Shown: positions 33,544 to 42,413 of the stretch, piece after piece | How positions within the stretch are numbered: the stretch's first letter is position 1 | Layout: the number at the start of each line of letters is the position of its first letter | From: Cognatiyoonia sp965661665 | GTDB taxonomy: Bacteria > Pseudomonadota > Alphaproteobacteria > Rhodobacterales > Rhodobacteraceae | Length of the DNA stretch: 64,000 bases | Assembly: GCF_965661665.1 (NCBI RefSeq) | Contig: NZ_CBFIEO010000001.1 | Location: 124,001 to 188,000, forward strand | Direction: 5' to 3' | Notes under the pieces: model-generated | Databases searched by the model: none | Told to the model about the DNA's origin: nothing | What the model saw: only the letters and a program-made list of their open reading frames with translations | Translations under genes and position numbers: made by a program

Positions 33544-34317
33544 ATGGTTGGAGAAACATTCTTTGGAGACTTTGATCTGGCGAGCGCAGCGATATGGCTC
33601 TTCTGGATCTTCTTTGCGGGGCTTGTCTATTACCTGCAAACCGAAAACATGCGCGAGGGGTACCCGCTGCAAGACGACGATGGCACGACATCCTCTGGAC
33701 CAGGGATATTCCCGACGCCAAAGGACAAGACATTCCATCTGCGTGATGGCCGTGGGCAGGTGACTGTTCCAAGCGGGCAGAACCCTGACCGGACGAACTT
33801 GAAGATGGCGCAAACCTCGCCCTCTGCAGGTTCACCCTATGTGCCAACGGGCGATCCGATGGTGGATGGGATCGGTGCCGCTGCATGGGCGCCGCGCCGC
33901 AATGTGCCAGAACTCGACGCGCATGGGCATGTGAAGATCCGCCCGATGTCGGCGATGGATGATTTCCACGTGTCTGCAGGGCGTGATCCACGTGGTCTGC
34001 CTGTTGTGGGCGGCGACGGTGAAGTCGTCGGCCGCACAACCGACATGTGGGTCGATGTGCCAGAGCAGCTGGTGCGATATCTGACTGTTGATCTGAACCC
34101 AGAGGGGACTGGCAAGACCCGCCTGATCCCAATGAACATGGCCAAGATCGGCACGGACCGTGTGACGGTGAAGTCGCTTTATGCCCACAACTGGGACGGC
34201 GTTCCGACCATTCGGTCTGCGGATCAGGTCACACTTCTCGAAGAAGAAAAGATCATGGCCTACTACGGCGGGGGCACGCTTTATGCAACGCCTGAACGCT
34301 CTGGGACGGTGATCTAA
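33544..34317 (+). CDS. puhA: Photosynthetic reaction centre H subunit
   Basis: Subunit H of the type II reaction centre: one N-terminal membrane helix (SAAIWLFWIFFAGLVYYL) and a cytoplasmic barrel domain. The YLQTENMREGYPL after the helix and the SPYVPTGDPMVDGIGAAAWA segment are diagnostic; a PRC-barrel region around residues 130-230 carries the proton-path acids. Length 257 residues is normal. A strong hairpin separates it from puhB. Confidence 0.97.
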   Translation: MVGETFFGDFDLASAAIWLFWIFFAGLVYYLQTENMREGYPLQDDDGTTSSGPGIFPTPKDKTFHLRDGRGQVTVPSGQNPDRTNLKMAQTSPSAGSPYVPTGDPMVDGIGAAAWAPRRNVPELDAHGHVKIRPMSAMDDFHVSAGRDPRGLPVVGGDGEVVGRTTDMWVDVPEQLVRYLTVDLNPEGTGKTRLIPMNMAKIGTDRVTVKSLYAHNWDGVPTIRSADQVTLLEEEKIMAYYGGGTLYATPERSGTVI

Positions 34318-34322
34318 TCAAC

Positions 34323-34353
34323 AAACCGGCCCTGCGGTTTGTGGGGCCGGTTT
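34323..34353 (+). terminator. Intercistronic hairpin puhA-puhB
   Basis: AAACCGGCCC (34323-34332) pairs perfectly with GGGCCGGTTT (34344-34353) around an 11-base loop, directly after the puhA stop and 20 bp before puhB. No long T-run follows, so partial termination or 3'-end protection of puhA mRNA is more likely than full termination. Confidence 0.75.
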
Positions 34354-34372
34354 CTTGCCAAAGGGGAACACA

Positions 34373-35011
34373 ATGAGTCACGACGATTTCAACTTTGAGC
34401 CTGTCCGGGGATTGCCGGAGGAACTGCCTAAGGGTGAACATATCTTGTGGCAGGGCTCGCCTGACTTCAGGCGCTTGGCGCGGGAGGCTCTGGCAGTCCG
34501 CTGGGTCGCGGCCTATTTCGCCATTCTCTGCGTATGGCGGATTGGGGTGTCGTCGGTCGAAAACCCTTTGTTTGTGTCTGTGATGCACGCGGTGCCATTG
34601 GCGATTGCGGGGGTTATCGCTTGTGTGCTGATCTATCTGATTGCTTACGTGCAAGCGCGGGCGACGGTTTACACGCTGACCAACAAACGCGTTGCGATGC
34701 GGATTGGGGCGGCGCTGACGATGACGTTAAACCTGCCTTATAATTGGATCGGCTCTGCGCAGTTGGATTTGAAGCCGTCTGGACACGGCACGCTGGCGAT
34801 GGAGCTGATTGGCGACACGCGGCTGTCTTATCTGATGACGTGGCCGCATGTCCGACCGTGGAGTATCGCGCGCACTAAGCCCGCGCTGCGGTGCATCCCT
34901 GACGCTCAGAAAGTGGCAGTGATCTTTGCCGACGCGGCGGAGACGCGGGTTGGCGAACCTCAGATCACACGGAAAAGCGCTGGGCCGTCTGGCGCCGTTG
35001 CAGCGGAGTAA
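34373..35011 (+). CDS. puhB: Photosynthetic complex assembly protein PuhB
   Basis: Membrane protein of 212 residues needed for reaction-centre assembly. N-terminal GEHILWQGSPDFRRLAREAL is a conserved PuhB signature; two hydrophobic helices near 50-65 and 72-95 precede a PH-like cytoplasmic domain (TVYTLTNKRVAMRIG). ATG 34373 follows AAGGGGAA. Confidence 0.93.
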   Translation: MSHDDFNFEPVRGLPEELPKGEHILWQGSPDFRRLAREALAVRWVAAYFAILCVWRIGVSSVENPLFVSVMHAVPLAIAGVIACVLIYLIAYVQARATVYTLTNKRVAMRIGAALTMTLNLPYNWIGSAQLDLKPSGHGTLAMELIGDTRLSYLMTWPHVRPWSIARTKPALRCIPDAQKVAVIFADAAETRVGEPQITRKSAGPSGAVAAE

Positions 35012-35014
35012 GCC

Positions 35015-35473
35015 ATGTCACAGCTCGAACAACAGATGCGGCATCGGGACAAGGAGATGGTCCCAACCATTCTTGTCAAAGCGATGTTTGGATTGATGCT
35101 CGCCACCACGGGGATCGTGGCCTATGCGCAATGGTCAGGCACGCCGGATGTAGGTGTGCTGGAAGCTTCGCCGATTGAACTGAGCAGAAACATTCTGCTG
35201 ATCGGGGATCGGTCCGGTGTTTACGAGGTCCGCGATGTGGATGGCACCGTGATTGCGGTTTCATCAGACCCTAAAGCGGGGTTTTTGGGCGTGATTGGCC
35301 GTGTCGTGGATCGGGAGCGCATGCTCCACGATTTGACGACGCAGGACCCGATTCAAGTCGTGCGTCGCACCAACGGCAACGTCGCCATTCTTGATGACAC
35401 CACCGGCATGGCCGTCGAACTTATCGGCTATGGCGAAGATAACGTGGCTGCCTTTGCGCAGCTTTTGGACTGA
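35015..35473 (+). CDS. puhC: Photosynthetic complex assembly protein PuhC
   Basis: A 152-residue single-helix membrane protein (VKAMFGLMLATTGIVAYAQW) with a periplasmic domain containing GFLGVIGRVVDRERMLH, which is conserved in PuhC. Required for full LH1/reaction-centre levels in Rhodobacter. Four bases separate it from puhB. A 6-bp hairpin (CCGTGG/CCACGG, 35479-35497) follows. Confidence 0.9.
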   Translation: MSQLEQQMRHRDKEMVPTILVKAMFGLMLATTGIVAYAQWSGTPDVGVLEASPIELSRNILLIGDRSGVYEVRDVDGTVIAVSSDPKAGFLGVIGRVVDRERMLHDLTTQDPIQVVRRTNGNVAILDDTTGMAVELIGYGEDNVAAFAQLLD

Positions 35474-35518
35474 AACCACCGTGGCGAGCCACCACGGGCA
35501 GATGTGAAAGGGAACCAC

Positions 35519-35815
35519 ATGGGACTATTAACACGCAGCAAGGAAACCGCACCCTGCACGGTGACGATTTCCCATCGGTTTGACGAGCTGTCAGCGCATG
35601 TGCGTTTCGACAACGGCACGACCGTGAATCCGGGCGATAGCGTTCAGGTACAGGGGCCTGAGATCATGGCGCCCTTTGGTGAGATTGTTGAGGAACAGCG
35701 CACTGCTGTCATCACCCGTGCCAGCAAGCTTGAACAGCTTTGGACCCGCGCGACCGGTGATCTGGAGTTCATGGAGCTTTGCGAATTCTCCTTTAGCGAA
35801 GAGGTGATGTCATGA
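35519..35815 (+). CDS. Conserved small photosynthesis-cluster protein (unknown function)
   Basis: A 98-residue soluble protein with no recognisable catalytic motif. It is located between puhC and acsF, a place where many purple bacteria keep a protein of this size. Visible features: HVRFDNGTTVNPGDSVQVQG and ASKLEQLWTRATGDLEFMEL, an alpha/beta composition without helix long enough for membrane insertion. ATG 35519 has GAAAGGGAA upstream; its stop overlaps the acsF start (ATGTCATGAAC), suggesting co-translation and perhaps partnership with AcsF. Confidence 0.75.
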   Translation: MGLLTRSKETAPCTVTISHRFDELSAHVRFDNGTTVNPGDSVQVQGPEIMAPFGEIVEEQRTAVITRASKLEQLWTRATGDLEFMELCEFSFSEEVMS

Positions 35816-36942
35816 ACGTGCAACGCCCCACCCATTCCGCCGACGCCTCCACCGTGGAGGAGGCGCTGGCCGCTGGCAACTATGATCCGGTTGTCGATAG
35901 CAAGACCGCGACTGATGTGGCGATGCAGAACACGCTGCTGACGCCGCGGTTCTACACCACTGATTTTGATGAGATGGACGGGATTGATGTCACGCCCGTC
36001 CGCGCAGAGTGGGACAAGCTCATTAGTCAGATGAAAGCAGACCCTAACAGAGGGCATTTCAAGAAGAACGAAGACTGGGACAACATTGATTGGGATGGTA
36101 TGGACCCGCACCTGAAGGCGGAGTTCATCGATTTTCTGATCAGTTCTTGCACTGCCGAATTCTCTGGCTGCGTGCTTTACAAAGAGATGAAGCGCCGTGG
36201 GTCGAATGATGATATTACCACCTTGTTCCAGCTTATGGCACGGGATGAGGCGCGGCATGCGGGCTTTATCAATGATACGCTGCGCGAGGCAGGGATTGCG
36301 GTGAACCTTGGGTTCCTGACGCAGTCAAAGAAATACACCTATTTCCGGCCAAAGTTTATCTACTACGCGACCTATCTGTCGGAGAAGATCGGATACGCCC
36401 GCTACATCACCATTTACCGTCATTTGGAGGCAAACCCCGACAAGCGGTTCCATCCAATTTTCAAGTGGTTCAAAGAGTGGTGCAATGATGAGTTCAGCCA
36501 CGGCGAAGCCTTCGCCCTGCTGATGAAAACAGACCCTAAATTGACCGAAAGCTTTGCAAACAAGCTGTGGATCAAGTTTTTCCTGACGGCGGTCTATTCG
36601 ACGATGTGGGTGCGCGATCACCAGCGTCCTGCCTTTCATGAGGCGCTGGGCGTTGATCCGGCGTGGTACGGGCAAGAGGTATTCCGCAAGACATCAGAGA
36701 TTAGCAAGCAGGTGTTCCCGATGACGCTCGACATCGATCACCCGCGCTGGATTCCAGCGTTGAACCGGATGCAGGTCGCGAACCTAACGATTGCCAATGG
36801 GCGTAAGCAAGGCGGTATTGTCGGTTGGGCCAAGCGGATGGCGGGATCAGCGAAAGCGGCGGCGGCCTTCGTGTCGCTGATGACAATTCCGGCGAAGAGC
36901 AACGAAGTGCCCGTCAGCCCAAGATTGGAGCCTGCATACTGA
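35812..36942 (+). CDS. acsF: Aerobic Mg-protoporphyrin IX monomethyl ester cyclase AcsF
   Basis: Diiron O2-dependent enzyme that makes the fifth (E) ring of bacteriochlorophyll. Iron ligands are in the pair MARDEARHAGF and NDEFSHGEAFALL. The KKNEDWDNIDWDGMD segment and YYATYLSEKIGYARYI are typical. Presence of AcsF and absence of the radical-SAM BchE in the window fit an aerobic phototroph. Its stop overlaps puhE as TGATG. Confidence 0.96.
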   Translation: MNVQRPTHSADASTVEEALAAGNYDPVVDSKTATDVAMQNTLLTPRFYTTDFDEMDGIDVTPVRAEWDKLISQMKADPNRGHFKKNEDWDNIDWDGMDPHLKAEFIDFLISSCTAEFSGCVLYKEMKRRGSNDDITTLFQLMARDEARHAGFINDTLREAGIAVNLGFLTQSKKYTYFRPKFIYYATYLSEKIGYARYITIYRHLEANPDKRFHPIFKWFKEWCNDEFSHGEAFALLMKTDPKLTESFANKLWIKFFLTAVYSTMWVRDHQRPAFHEALGVDPAWYGQEVFRKTSEISKQVFPMTLDIDHPRWIPALNRMQVANLTIANGRKQGGIVGWAKRMAGSAKAAAAFVSLMTIPAKSNEVPVSPRLEPAY

Positions 36943-37739
36943 TGTCAACGGTCTGGGGTGCAGCATTGATCGCGGTCTTCGCATGGTGGATGTCCACTGG
37001 CGTGATCCTGTTCGCTGTGCACTGGGCCGACCGTGCGAGTGCAAAAGCGCGGGGACGGTTCGCGATCCTCACCTTTCCGTTTAGTTTACTTGGGCTTTGG
37101 TTGTTGTCCTCTGCGGATGTGACCGTGGCGGGGGCCTATCAAGGGTTCGTTGGTGCCTTGCTCGTCTGGGGGTGGGTTGAACTGTCGTTCCTTACAGGCG
37201 CGATCGTGGGCCAACCTGTTCCAACGACGGAGGGGCAAAGCGCATGGCGGCGGTTTGGTGCCGCGTTGCGCGCACTCATATATCATGAAGCGGCTTTGGT
37301 CGCGGCGCTGATCGTCGTGGCGATGCTGTCCGTCGGGCTAGAGAACCGCGTTGGCATGGCGAGCTTTCTGATCCTCTACCTCGCGCGGGTGATGGCGAAG
37401 TTGAACCTCTATTTCGGTGTGCCACGGATCAATATTGAGTTCCTCCCCCGCGCCTTGGCGCATCTCAAGACCTACTTCCGGCAAGGGCCGATCACCTTTG
37501 CCTTTCCTGTGGCGATCACGCTGCTCACTATCATTTTTGCGGTTTGTGCCGAACGGCTTTGGACTGCAGAAACAGACTCTATTGCTGTTGGTTTCGCACT
37601 TTTGTCGACGCTGACGGCGCTTGGTTTGCTCGAGCATTGGCTCATGGTTGTGCCTTTGCCTGACGCGAAACTCTGGCGCTGGCTTTTGCCGGATGCTGCC
37701 GTAATTCCAGAAGACAAAGGGAAGACCCATGGATTTTGA
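36942..37739 (+). CDS. puhE: PuhE membrane protein (DUF3623)
   Basis: Polytopic membrane protein of 265 residues, normally found between acsF and hemA in purple-bacterial clusters. Seven to eight hydrophobic segments are visible; FYLARVMAKLN-like LILYLARVMAKLNLYFGVP and INIEFLPRALAHLKTYF are conserved. Reported to affect reaction-centre levels, mechanism unknown. ATG 36942 overlaps the acsF stop; the longer open frame upstream is inside acsF. Confidence 0.88.
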   Translation: MSTVWGAALIAVFAWWMSTGVILFAVHWADRASAKARGRFAILTFPFSLLGLWLLSSADVTVAGAYQGFVGALLVWGWVELSFLTGAIVGQPVPTTEGQSAWRRFGAALRALIYHEAALVAALIVVAMLSVGLENRVGMASFLILYLARVMAKLNLYFGVPRINIEFLPRALAHLKTYFRQGPITFAFPVAITLLTIIFAVCAERLWTAETDSIAVGFALLSTLTALGLLEHWLMVVPLPDAKLWRWLLPDAAVIPEDKGKTHGF

Positions 37740-38943
37740 TGCGCTGTTTGACGCCCAATTGGATCAGCTGAAAAGCGAAGGAAACTATCGATATTTTGCT
37801 GAGCTTGAACGGCAATGTGGGAAGTTCCCGCGTGCGGCCAATCATGGGGAGGATGGCGTGCGCGATGTCACCGTTTGGTGCTCCAACGATTATCTGGGCA
37901 TGGGCCAGCATCCGGCGGTCATCAACGCGATGTGTGAAGCGGTTCAGCGGACAGGCACGGGCGCGGGCGGCACGCGCAACATCTCCGGCACGAACCACGA
38001 TCATTTGCTGCTTGAGGCGGAGCTAGCTGACCTCCACGGGAAAGAGGCCGCGTTGCTGTTCACCAGCGGATATGTGTCGAATTGGACGGCGTTAAGCACG
38101 CTGGGGTCACGGTTGGAGAATTGCGTGATCCTGTCGGATGCGGGCAATCATGCCTCCATGATCGAAGGGATCCGGCATTCCAAAGCGGACAAAGTGATTT
38201 GGAAGCACAATGATGTGGTGGATCTGGAAGCGAAGCTCGCTGCGCTGCCAAAGGATGTGCCCAAGATTGTTGCGTTTGAGAGTGTCTATTCGATGGACGG
38301 GGATGTTGCCCCCATTCGGGAGATTGTCGAGGTGGCCGAAAAGTACGGTGCGATGACTTATCTAGATGAGGTGCATGCGGTGGGCCTTTATGGACCGCGC
38401 GGTGGCGGGATCAGTGAGCGAGATGGGCTCGCAGATCGGATCACATTGATCGAAGGGACGCTCGGAAAGGCGTTTGGTGTTGTGGGCGGGTATATCACTG
38501 GTTCTGTCGCCCTGTGTGATTTCATTCGCAGCTTTGCCAGTGGGTTCATTTTCACGACTGCCTTGCCGCCAGCGGTGGCGGTAGCAGCCCGTACCTCCAT
38601 CGCTCATCTGAAAGTGTCGCGGGCGGAGCGAACGCAGCAGCGGCGACAGGTGGCGCGGTTGCGCGCGCGGCTCGATCAGGCAGGGATCCCGCATATGCTG
38701 AACGACAGCCATATCGTGCCGGTGATGATCGGCGATCCGGTGAAGACGCGGATGCTGGCCGATTATCTGATGCGTGAGTGGGATATATATGTGCAGCCGA
38801 TCAATTATCCGACGGTGCCGAAAGGGACGGAGCGGTTGCGCTTTACACCGTCGCCTTTGCACACGGATGATGACATCGATCATCTGGTCCAAGCGCTTCA
38901 GGTGCTATGGTCGCAATGCGCTGTGGCGCATGCGGTCGCTTAG
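37729..38943 (+). CDS. hemA: 5-aminolevulinate synthase
   Basis: Makes 5-aminolevulinate from glycine and succinyl-CoA (Shemin route), the entry to tetrapyrroles. PLP lysine in EGTLGKAFGVVGGYI; other motifs VWCSNDYLGMGQHP, GTGAGGTRNISGTNH, DAGNHASMIEGIRHS, YLDEVHAVGLYG. 404 residues, full length. The gene starts inside the end of puhE, so precursor supply is coupled to the photosynthesis operon; a housekeeping copy may exist elsewhere. Confidence 0.96.
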   Translation: MDFDALFDAQLDQLKSEGNYRYFAELERQCGKFPRAANHGEDGVRDVTVWCSNDYLGMGQHPAVINAMCEAVQRTGTGAGGTRNISGTNHDHLLLEAELADLHGKEAALLFTSGYVSNWTALSTLGSRLENCVILSDAGNHASMIEGIRHSKADKVIWKHNDVVDLEAKLAALPKDVPKIVAFESVYSMDGDVAPIREIVEVAEKYGAMTYLDEVHAVGLYGPRGGGISERDGLADRITLIEGTLGKAFGVVGGYITGSVALCDFIRSFASGFIFTTALPPAVAVAARTSIAHLKVSRAERTQQRRQVARLRARLDQAGIPHMLNDSHIVPVMIGDPVKTRMLADYLMREWDIYVQPINYPTVPKGTERLRFTPSPLHTDDDIDHLVQALQVLWSQCAVAHAVA

Positions 38944-39788
38944 GCCAATCGCTCTTTAAACCAGTTTGCCACTAAGTCTGGCGCCTCTTCATGGATGAGG
39001 TGCCCGTAATCTGGCACCTCCGTCAGGGTGGCTTTCGGCATCCTGTCGCTGGCTGTCCGGCTGGTGGCTGGTGGCACAGCTTTGTCGTTTGTTGCTGTCA
39101 GAAAATGGGTCGGCGTGTTGAACTTTGGCAACCGCGCCAGCAGCGGGTCGAGCGACCATTGCGCCATCATAGACAGCGTTCCGTCGACGTGTGCGGCGTC
39201 TATGGCAAGACGCAGGTAGAGCGCTTGGCCAGCCTCATCGATCTTTGATCCGGTGCCTTCAAGCAGTTGCCGGACAGAAGACCGGCTTGAGGTCGCGGCT
39301 AAGACCTGCGCGGCGAAGGGCGTTATGGAAAGGGCTTTGGCCATCAACGGGAAGAGCCAACCCGCGATGCCATCAAAGTTGCTGAGAGCTGCGTTGATCC
39401 CGAAGAGTTGTTGGGTCGGGAGTCCTAGTTCTACCATCCGCATGGCGATCGGCACGCCAGCGGAATGACCAACCAGCGCTTCGGGGGTGATGCTGAGGTG
39501 TTGGAGGAGGGCGTTCAAATCCTCCGCTATTGGGTCAAGGCCGTGGCGGTGCTGTGCGCCGGATTGGGTGAAGCCCTGACCGGGAAGGTCGATGGCTGTA
39601 ACGTCGCATGTTTCGGCCAAGATCGGGAACAGGGCGCGCCAGCTTTGCGTGGCCCCGCCTGCGCCGTGGATCAGGACGAGTTTCGGACCTGTGCCCTGGC
39701 GCTGGATGTGCCATCTGTGAGGGCGATGGAGCACGATCTGCGACTGGTTGCGCATCGGCCACCCTGCCGCATCTGAGGGCCATTTCAT
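38940..39788 (-). CDS. bchO: BchO alpha/beta hydrolase
   Basis: A 282-residue alpha/beta hydrolase of the BchO group, always linked to bchID. Oxyanion HGAGG near residue 40 (LVLIHGAGGATQSWR), nucleophile elbow LVGHSAGVPIAMRM with serine near 143, and C-terminal YGHLIHEEAPDLV giving the catalytic His. A role near Mg-chelation is assumed in the literature but not defined. Ends convergent with hemA, sharing four bases; starts overlap bchD. Confidence 0.9.
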   Translation of the reverse strand: MKWPSDAAGWPMRNQSQIVLHRPHRWHIQRQGTGPKLVLIHGAGGATQSWRALFPILAETCDVTAIDLPGQGFTQSGAQHRHGLDPIAEDLNALLQHLSITPEALVGHSAGVPIAMRMVELGLPTQQLFGINAALSNFDGIAGWLFPLMAKALSITPFAAQVLAATSSRSSVRQLLEGTGSKIDEAGQALYLRLAIDAAHVDGTLSMMAQWSLDPLLARLPKFNTPTHFLTATNDKAVPPATSRTASDRMPKATLTEVPDYGHLIHEEAPDLVANWFKERLA

Positions 39789-41422
39789 GAGGTGGCGCTC
39801 AGGCCAGCGGTAACTGCGTTGGAGATGCTGCTGGCTTGGGCGCGGGGGAGGGAAACGTAGGTTGCGTTCATCACAGAGGCGAGCGTGCGCAGTTGGGACT
39901 CTGGTCGCTGGCCGGTGTCGATGATGACAGTGTCGATCCCTTCGGAGAGGACGATTTTGGCGATGTTACGCGCATCCTGTGCGGCTTGCGGTCGGTTGCC
40001 CGCGCCATCAAGCGCGACATTGGCGCGACCGTCCGTCAGAACGCAGATCGTCGGCGTCATGCCACGACGCCGCGCGGTAATGGCTTGCAAAAGTGCGGAT
40101 TGAAGTCCGGCCGCAAGTGGCGTGCCGCCACCACCGGGAAGGGCAGCCAAGCGGCGTTTGGTCAGGACGAGGGAGCGTGTGGAGGGGAGGAGCACCTCCG
40201 CTTCTGTCCCGCGGAATGAAAGGAGGGAGACATGATCGCGCCGCGCATAAGCATCGGCAAGCAAAAGTTCGACCGCGCCTTTCGCCTCAGCCAAGCGGCC
40301 CATCGCGGCGGAGCCGGAGGCGTCTACGGCAAAGACGACGAGACGGTCTGATCGTTCCTCAAACCGTTTAATGCGCAGGTCGTCTGGGCTGATCTTGACC
40401 CGCCCGTCGAAGTTCGGCCCCCGTCGCAGCCTTTGAAACGGCGCGGCGGCGCGGAGTGTCGCGACGACGTCAAGCCGTGCTTCGCTATTCGGCCTCCCCG
40501 CTTTTGGCGCGATGGGTCGGCCGCGTCTGTTTGAACGTTTCGCCTGCCCCGTTCCAGAGCCTGCTGCGCCATTGGAGAGCGTCTTTGAACTGAACATCAA
40601 AAGGCCTGCAGGGATTGCTGCTTTCACGGCATCGATGATGCGGTCTTCGAGCGGGCCAATAGCGTCCGTGTCATCAGATTCGTTGCTGTCGCGCACTTGA
40701 GTGCCTGGAGGCTCCGGCTGCTCCGATTCCTGCGGGGTGGGGAGGCGCTTCGCGCGATGGGCAAAGACGAGTTCGGCGGCAAAGGTCACATCCACTTCGT
40801 CCAACGTTCTGGCCCCCCTCAGGCGGGCCAACGCCCGCGCGGCGCGAAGAGCGAAATCCGGGGCGCGGAGGGAGTCGATGCCGAGGTTTGCACTGATCTC
40901 GGTCAAGAGGACGATGGCATCCACGACTTCGATCTGGCCAGTTGGCGCTGGCAGCTTTGGGACGTGGGTGATGTCGCGCATCGACAGGTCTGTCAGGTCG
41001 ATCCGAAAGGCCAAACGCTCTGCAAAGACTGCGGGGAAGGTGTCGTCTTCCAAATCACTTTCATCGACGGCGAAGATGGGTGTCTTCCCTTCTGTTGCTG
41101 CGAGAACGCGGCGGGCTGTGCCGCGGATCATTCGGTCCGCCATTGTGAGCAGAAGCGGCGCACCAGAGTTCACGATCCCTTGCGCGGCGACCATGCGCCC
41201 TTTGGTCAGGGTTGCTGTCACATCCATACCGCCGAAAAGTGCGGTTTCGTCCATTGCTGGATGGATACGGCGTGTGGATTTTGGCAATCGCGCCAGCAGC
41301 GCGTCGCGAACCGGACCTGGTCGCCCACGGCAGATCAAACCGCCGAGTGAGGGGTCATCACGGATCAGTTGAATGCAAATCAGCCCGTTGTGGTAGGCGT
41401 CTGGGGCGTCAGCCGAGGACAT
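39785..41422 (-). CDS. bchD: Magnesium chelatase subunit D
   Basis: AAA-like subunit plus C-terminal integrin I domain. The N-terminal AAA part lacks a usable P-loop, as usual for BchD; a Pro/acidic linker follows (about residues 250-330), then the MIDAS motif VFAVDASGSAAMGR and LLSFRGTEAEVLLPSTRS. ATG 41422 overlaps bchI by 14 bp and gives 545 residues; the open frame reads 33 codons further up but inside bchI. Confidence 0.94.
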   Translation of the reverse strand: MSSADAPDAYHNGLICIQLIRDDPSLGGLICRGRPGPVRDALLARLPKSTRRIHPAMDETALFGGMDVTATLTKGRMVAAQGIVNSGAPLLLTMADRMIRGTARRVLAATEGKTPIFAVDESDLEDDTFPAVFAERLAFRIDLTDLSMRDITHVPKLPAPTGQIEVVDAIVLLTEISANLGIDSLRAPDFALRAARALARLRGARTLDEVDVTFAAELVFAHRAKRLPTPQESEQPEPPGTQVRDSNESDDTDAIGPLEDRIIDAVKAAIPAGLLMFSSKTLSNGAAGSGTGQAKRSNRRGRPIAPKAGRPNSEARLDVVATLRAAAPFQRLRRGPNFDGRVKISPDDLRIKRFEERSDRLVVFAVDASGSAAMGRLAEAKGAVELLLADAYARRDHVSLLSFRGTEAEVLLPSTRSLVLTKRRLAALPGGGGTPLAAGLQSALLQAITARRRGMTPTICVLTDGRANVALDGAGNRPQAAQDARNIAKIVLSEGIDTVIIDTGQRPESQLRTLASVMNATYVSLPRAQASSISNAVTAGLSATS

Positions 41423-42413
41423 CGACCAAGACCCGTTCGACCCGCGCGGTTGATCCAGAATCGTCCAGCGGATCGCGGCGTAATCTGTGGCGCAGGGCCA
41501 TTGGCGCGACAGCGCGGACATGGTCGCGCTTGAGCGTTGTGCCGCCGGACCATGCGCAATACGCGCGGGCGGCTTTCAGCAGGGTCAATTCGCCGCGCAG
41601 GCCGTCGGACCCAAGGGCAAGGCAAAGCTCCGCCACATCCCGCAAAACGCTTTCGCCGGTTGCGAGTGTCTTGATGTTTTCACGGGCCACGAGGATTTGA
41701 TCGCGCACGGCGGCGTCTTCGGCTTGCCAGCGCAGAAGGAACGCAGCGTTGTCATTCTCAAAAGCATCGCGGCGGCGGATTACCTCTATCCGCGTGTCGA
41801 TGTCGGTTGGGGTGCGGACGTCGAGCGACAGGCCAAAACGATCGAGGAGTTGTGGCCGAAGCTCGCCTTCCTCCGGGTTGCCGGAACCAACGAGGACAAA
41901 GCGCGCGGGATGGCGGATGGAAAGCCCTTCCCGTTCCACCAAATTCTCTCCACTTTGGGCCACATCGAGAAGCAAGTCGACAATGTGATCTTCGAGGAGG
42001 TTTACTTCGTCAATGTAGAGGTACCCGCGATTGGCGCGGGCGAGGAGGCCGGGTTCGAATGCTTTTTCACCTTTTGTGAGCGCCTTTTCGATGTCCAACG
42101 CACCTGTGACCCGATCTTCCGACGCGCCGAGCGGCAGGTCGACGACAGGGGTTTGTTGTTCCCCTATCGTGTGGTTGCAAAGGCCGGACCAATTGGGCAC
42201 ATCCTCTGCCGCAGGGCTGTTGACCGGGCAGCCTTTTACGGCGCGGATCGGCGGCAGCAGATTAGCGAGCGCGCGGACGGCAGTTGATTTGCCAGTACCA
42301 CGGTCGCCAAACACCAAGACACCGCCAATTGAATGGTCGATCGCCGTCAGGATCATGGCGAGCTTCATCTCGTCTTGTCCAACGATGGCTGAGAAGGGGA
42401 ATGGCTGTTTCAT
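41409..42413 (-). CDS. bchI: Magnesium chelatase ATPase subunit I
   Basis: AAA+ ATPase driving Mg insertion with BchD and BchH. Walker A VFGDRGTGKSTAVRAL, Walker B RGYLYIDEVNLLEDHI, sensor FVLVGSGNPEEGELRPQLLDR. The chosen ATG 42413 (KQPFPFSAIVGQDEMK) overlaps the crtA stop as ATGA and yields 334 residues, the usual length. Confidence 0.96.
   Translation of the reverse strand: MKQPFPFSAIVGQDEMKLAMILTAIDHSIGGVLVFGDRGTGKSTAVRALANLLPPIRAVKGCPVNSPAAEDVPNWSGLCNHTIGEQQTPVVDLPLGASEDRVTGALDIEKALTKGEKAFEPGLLARANRGYLYIDEVNLLEDHIVDLLLDVAQSGENLVEREGLSIRHPARFVLVGSGNPEEGELRPQLLDRFGLSLDVRTPTDIDTRIEVIRRRDAFENDNAAFLLRWQAEDAAVRDQILVARENIKTLATGESVLRDVAELCLALGSDGLRGELTLLKAARAYCAWSGGTTLKRDHVRAVAPMALRHRLRRDPLDDSGSTARVERVLVDVLG

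Noticed and set aside
35479..35497. Hairpin CCGTGG/CCACGG after puhC
   Set aside because: Only six pairs and no T-run; not convincing as terminator, mentioned only under puhC.
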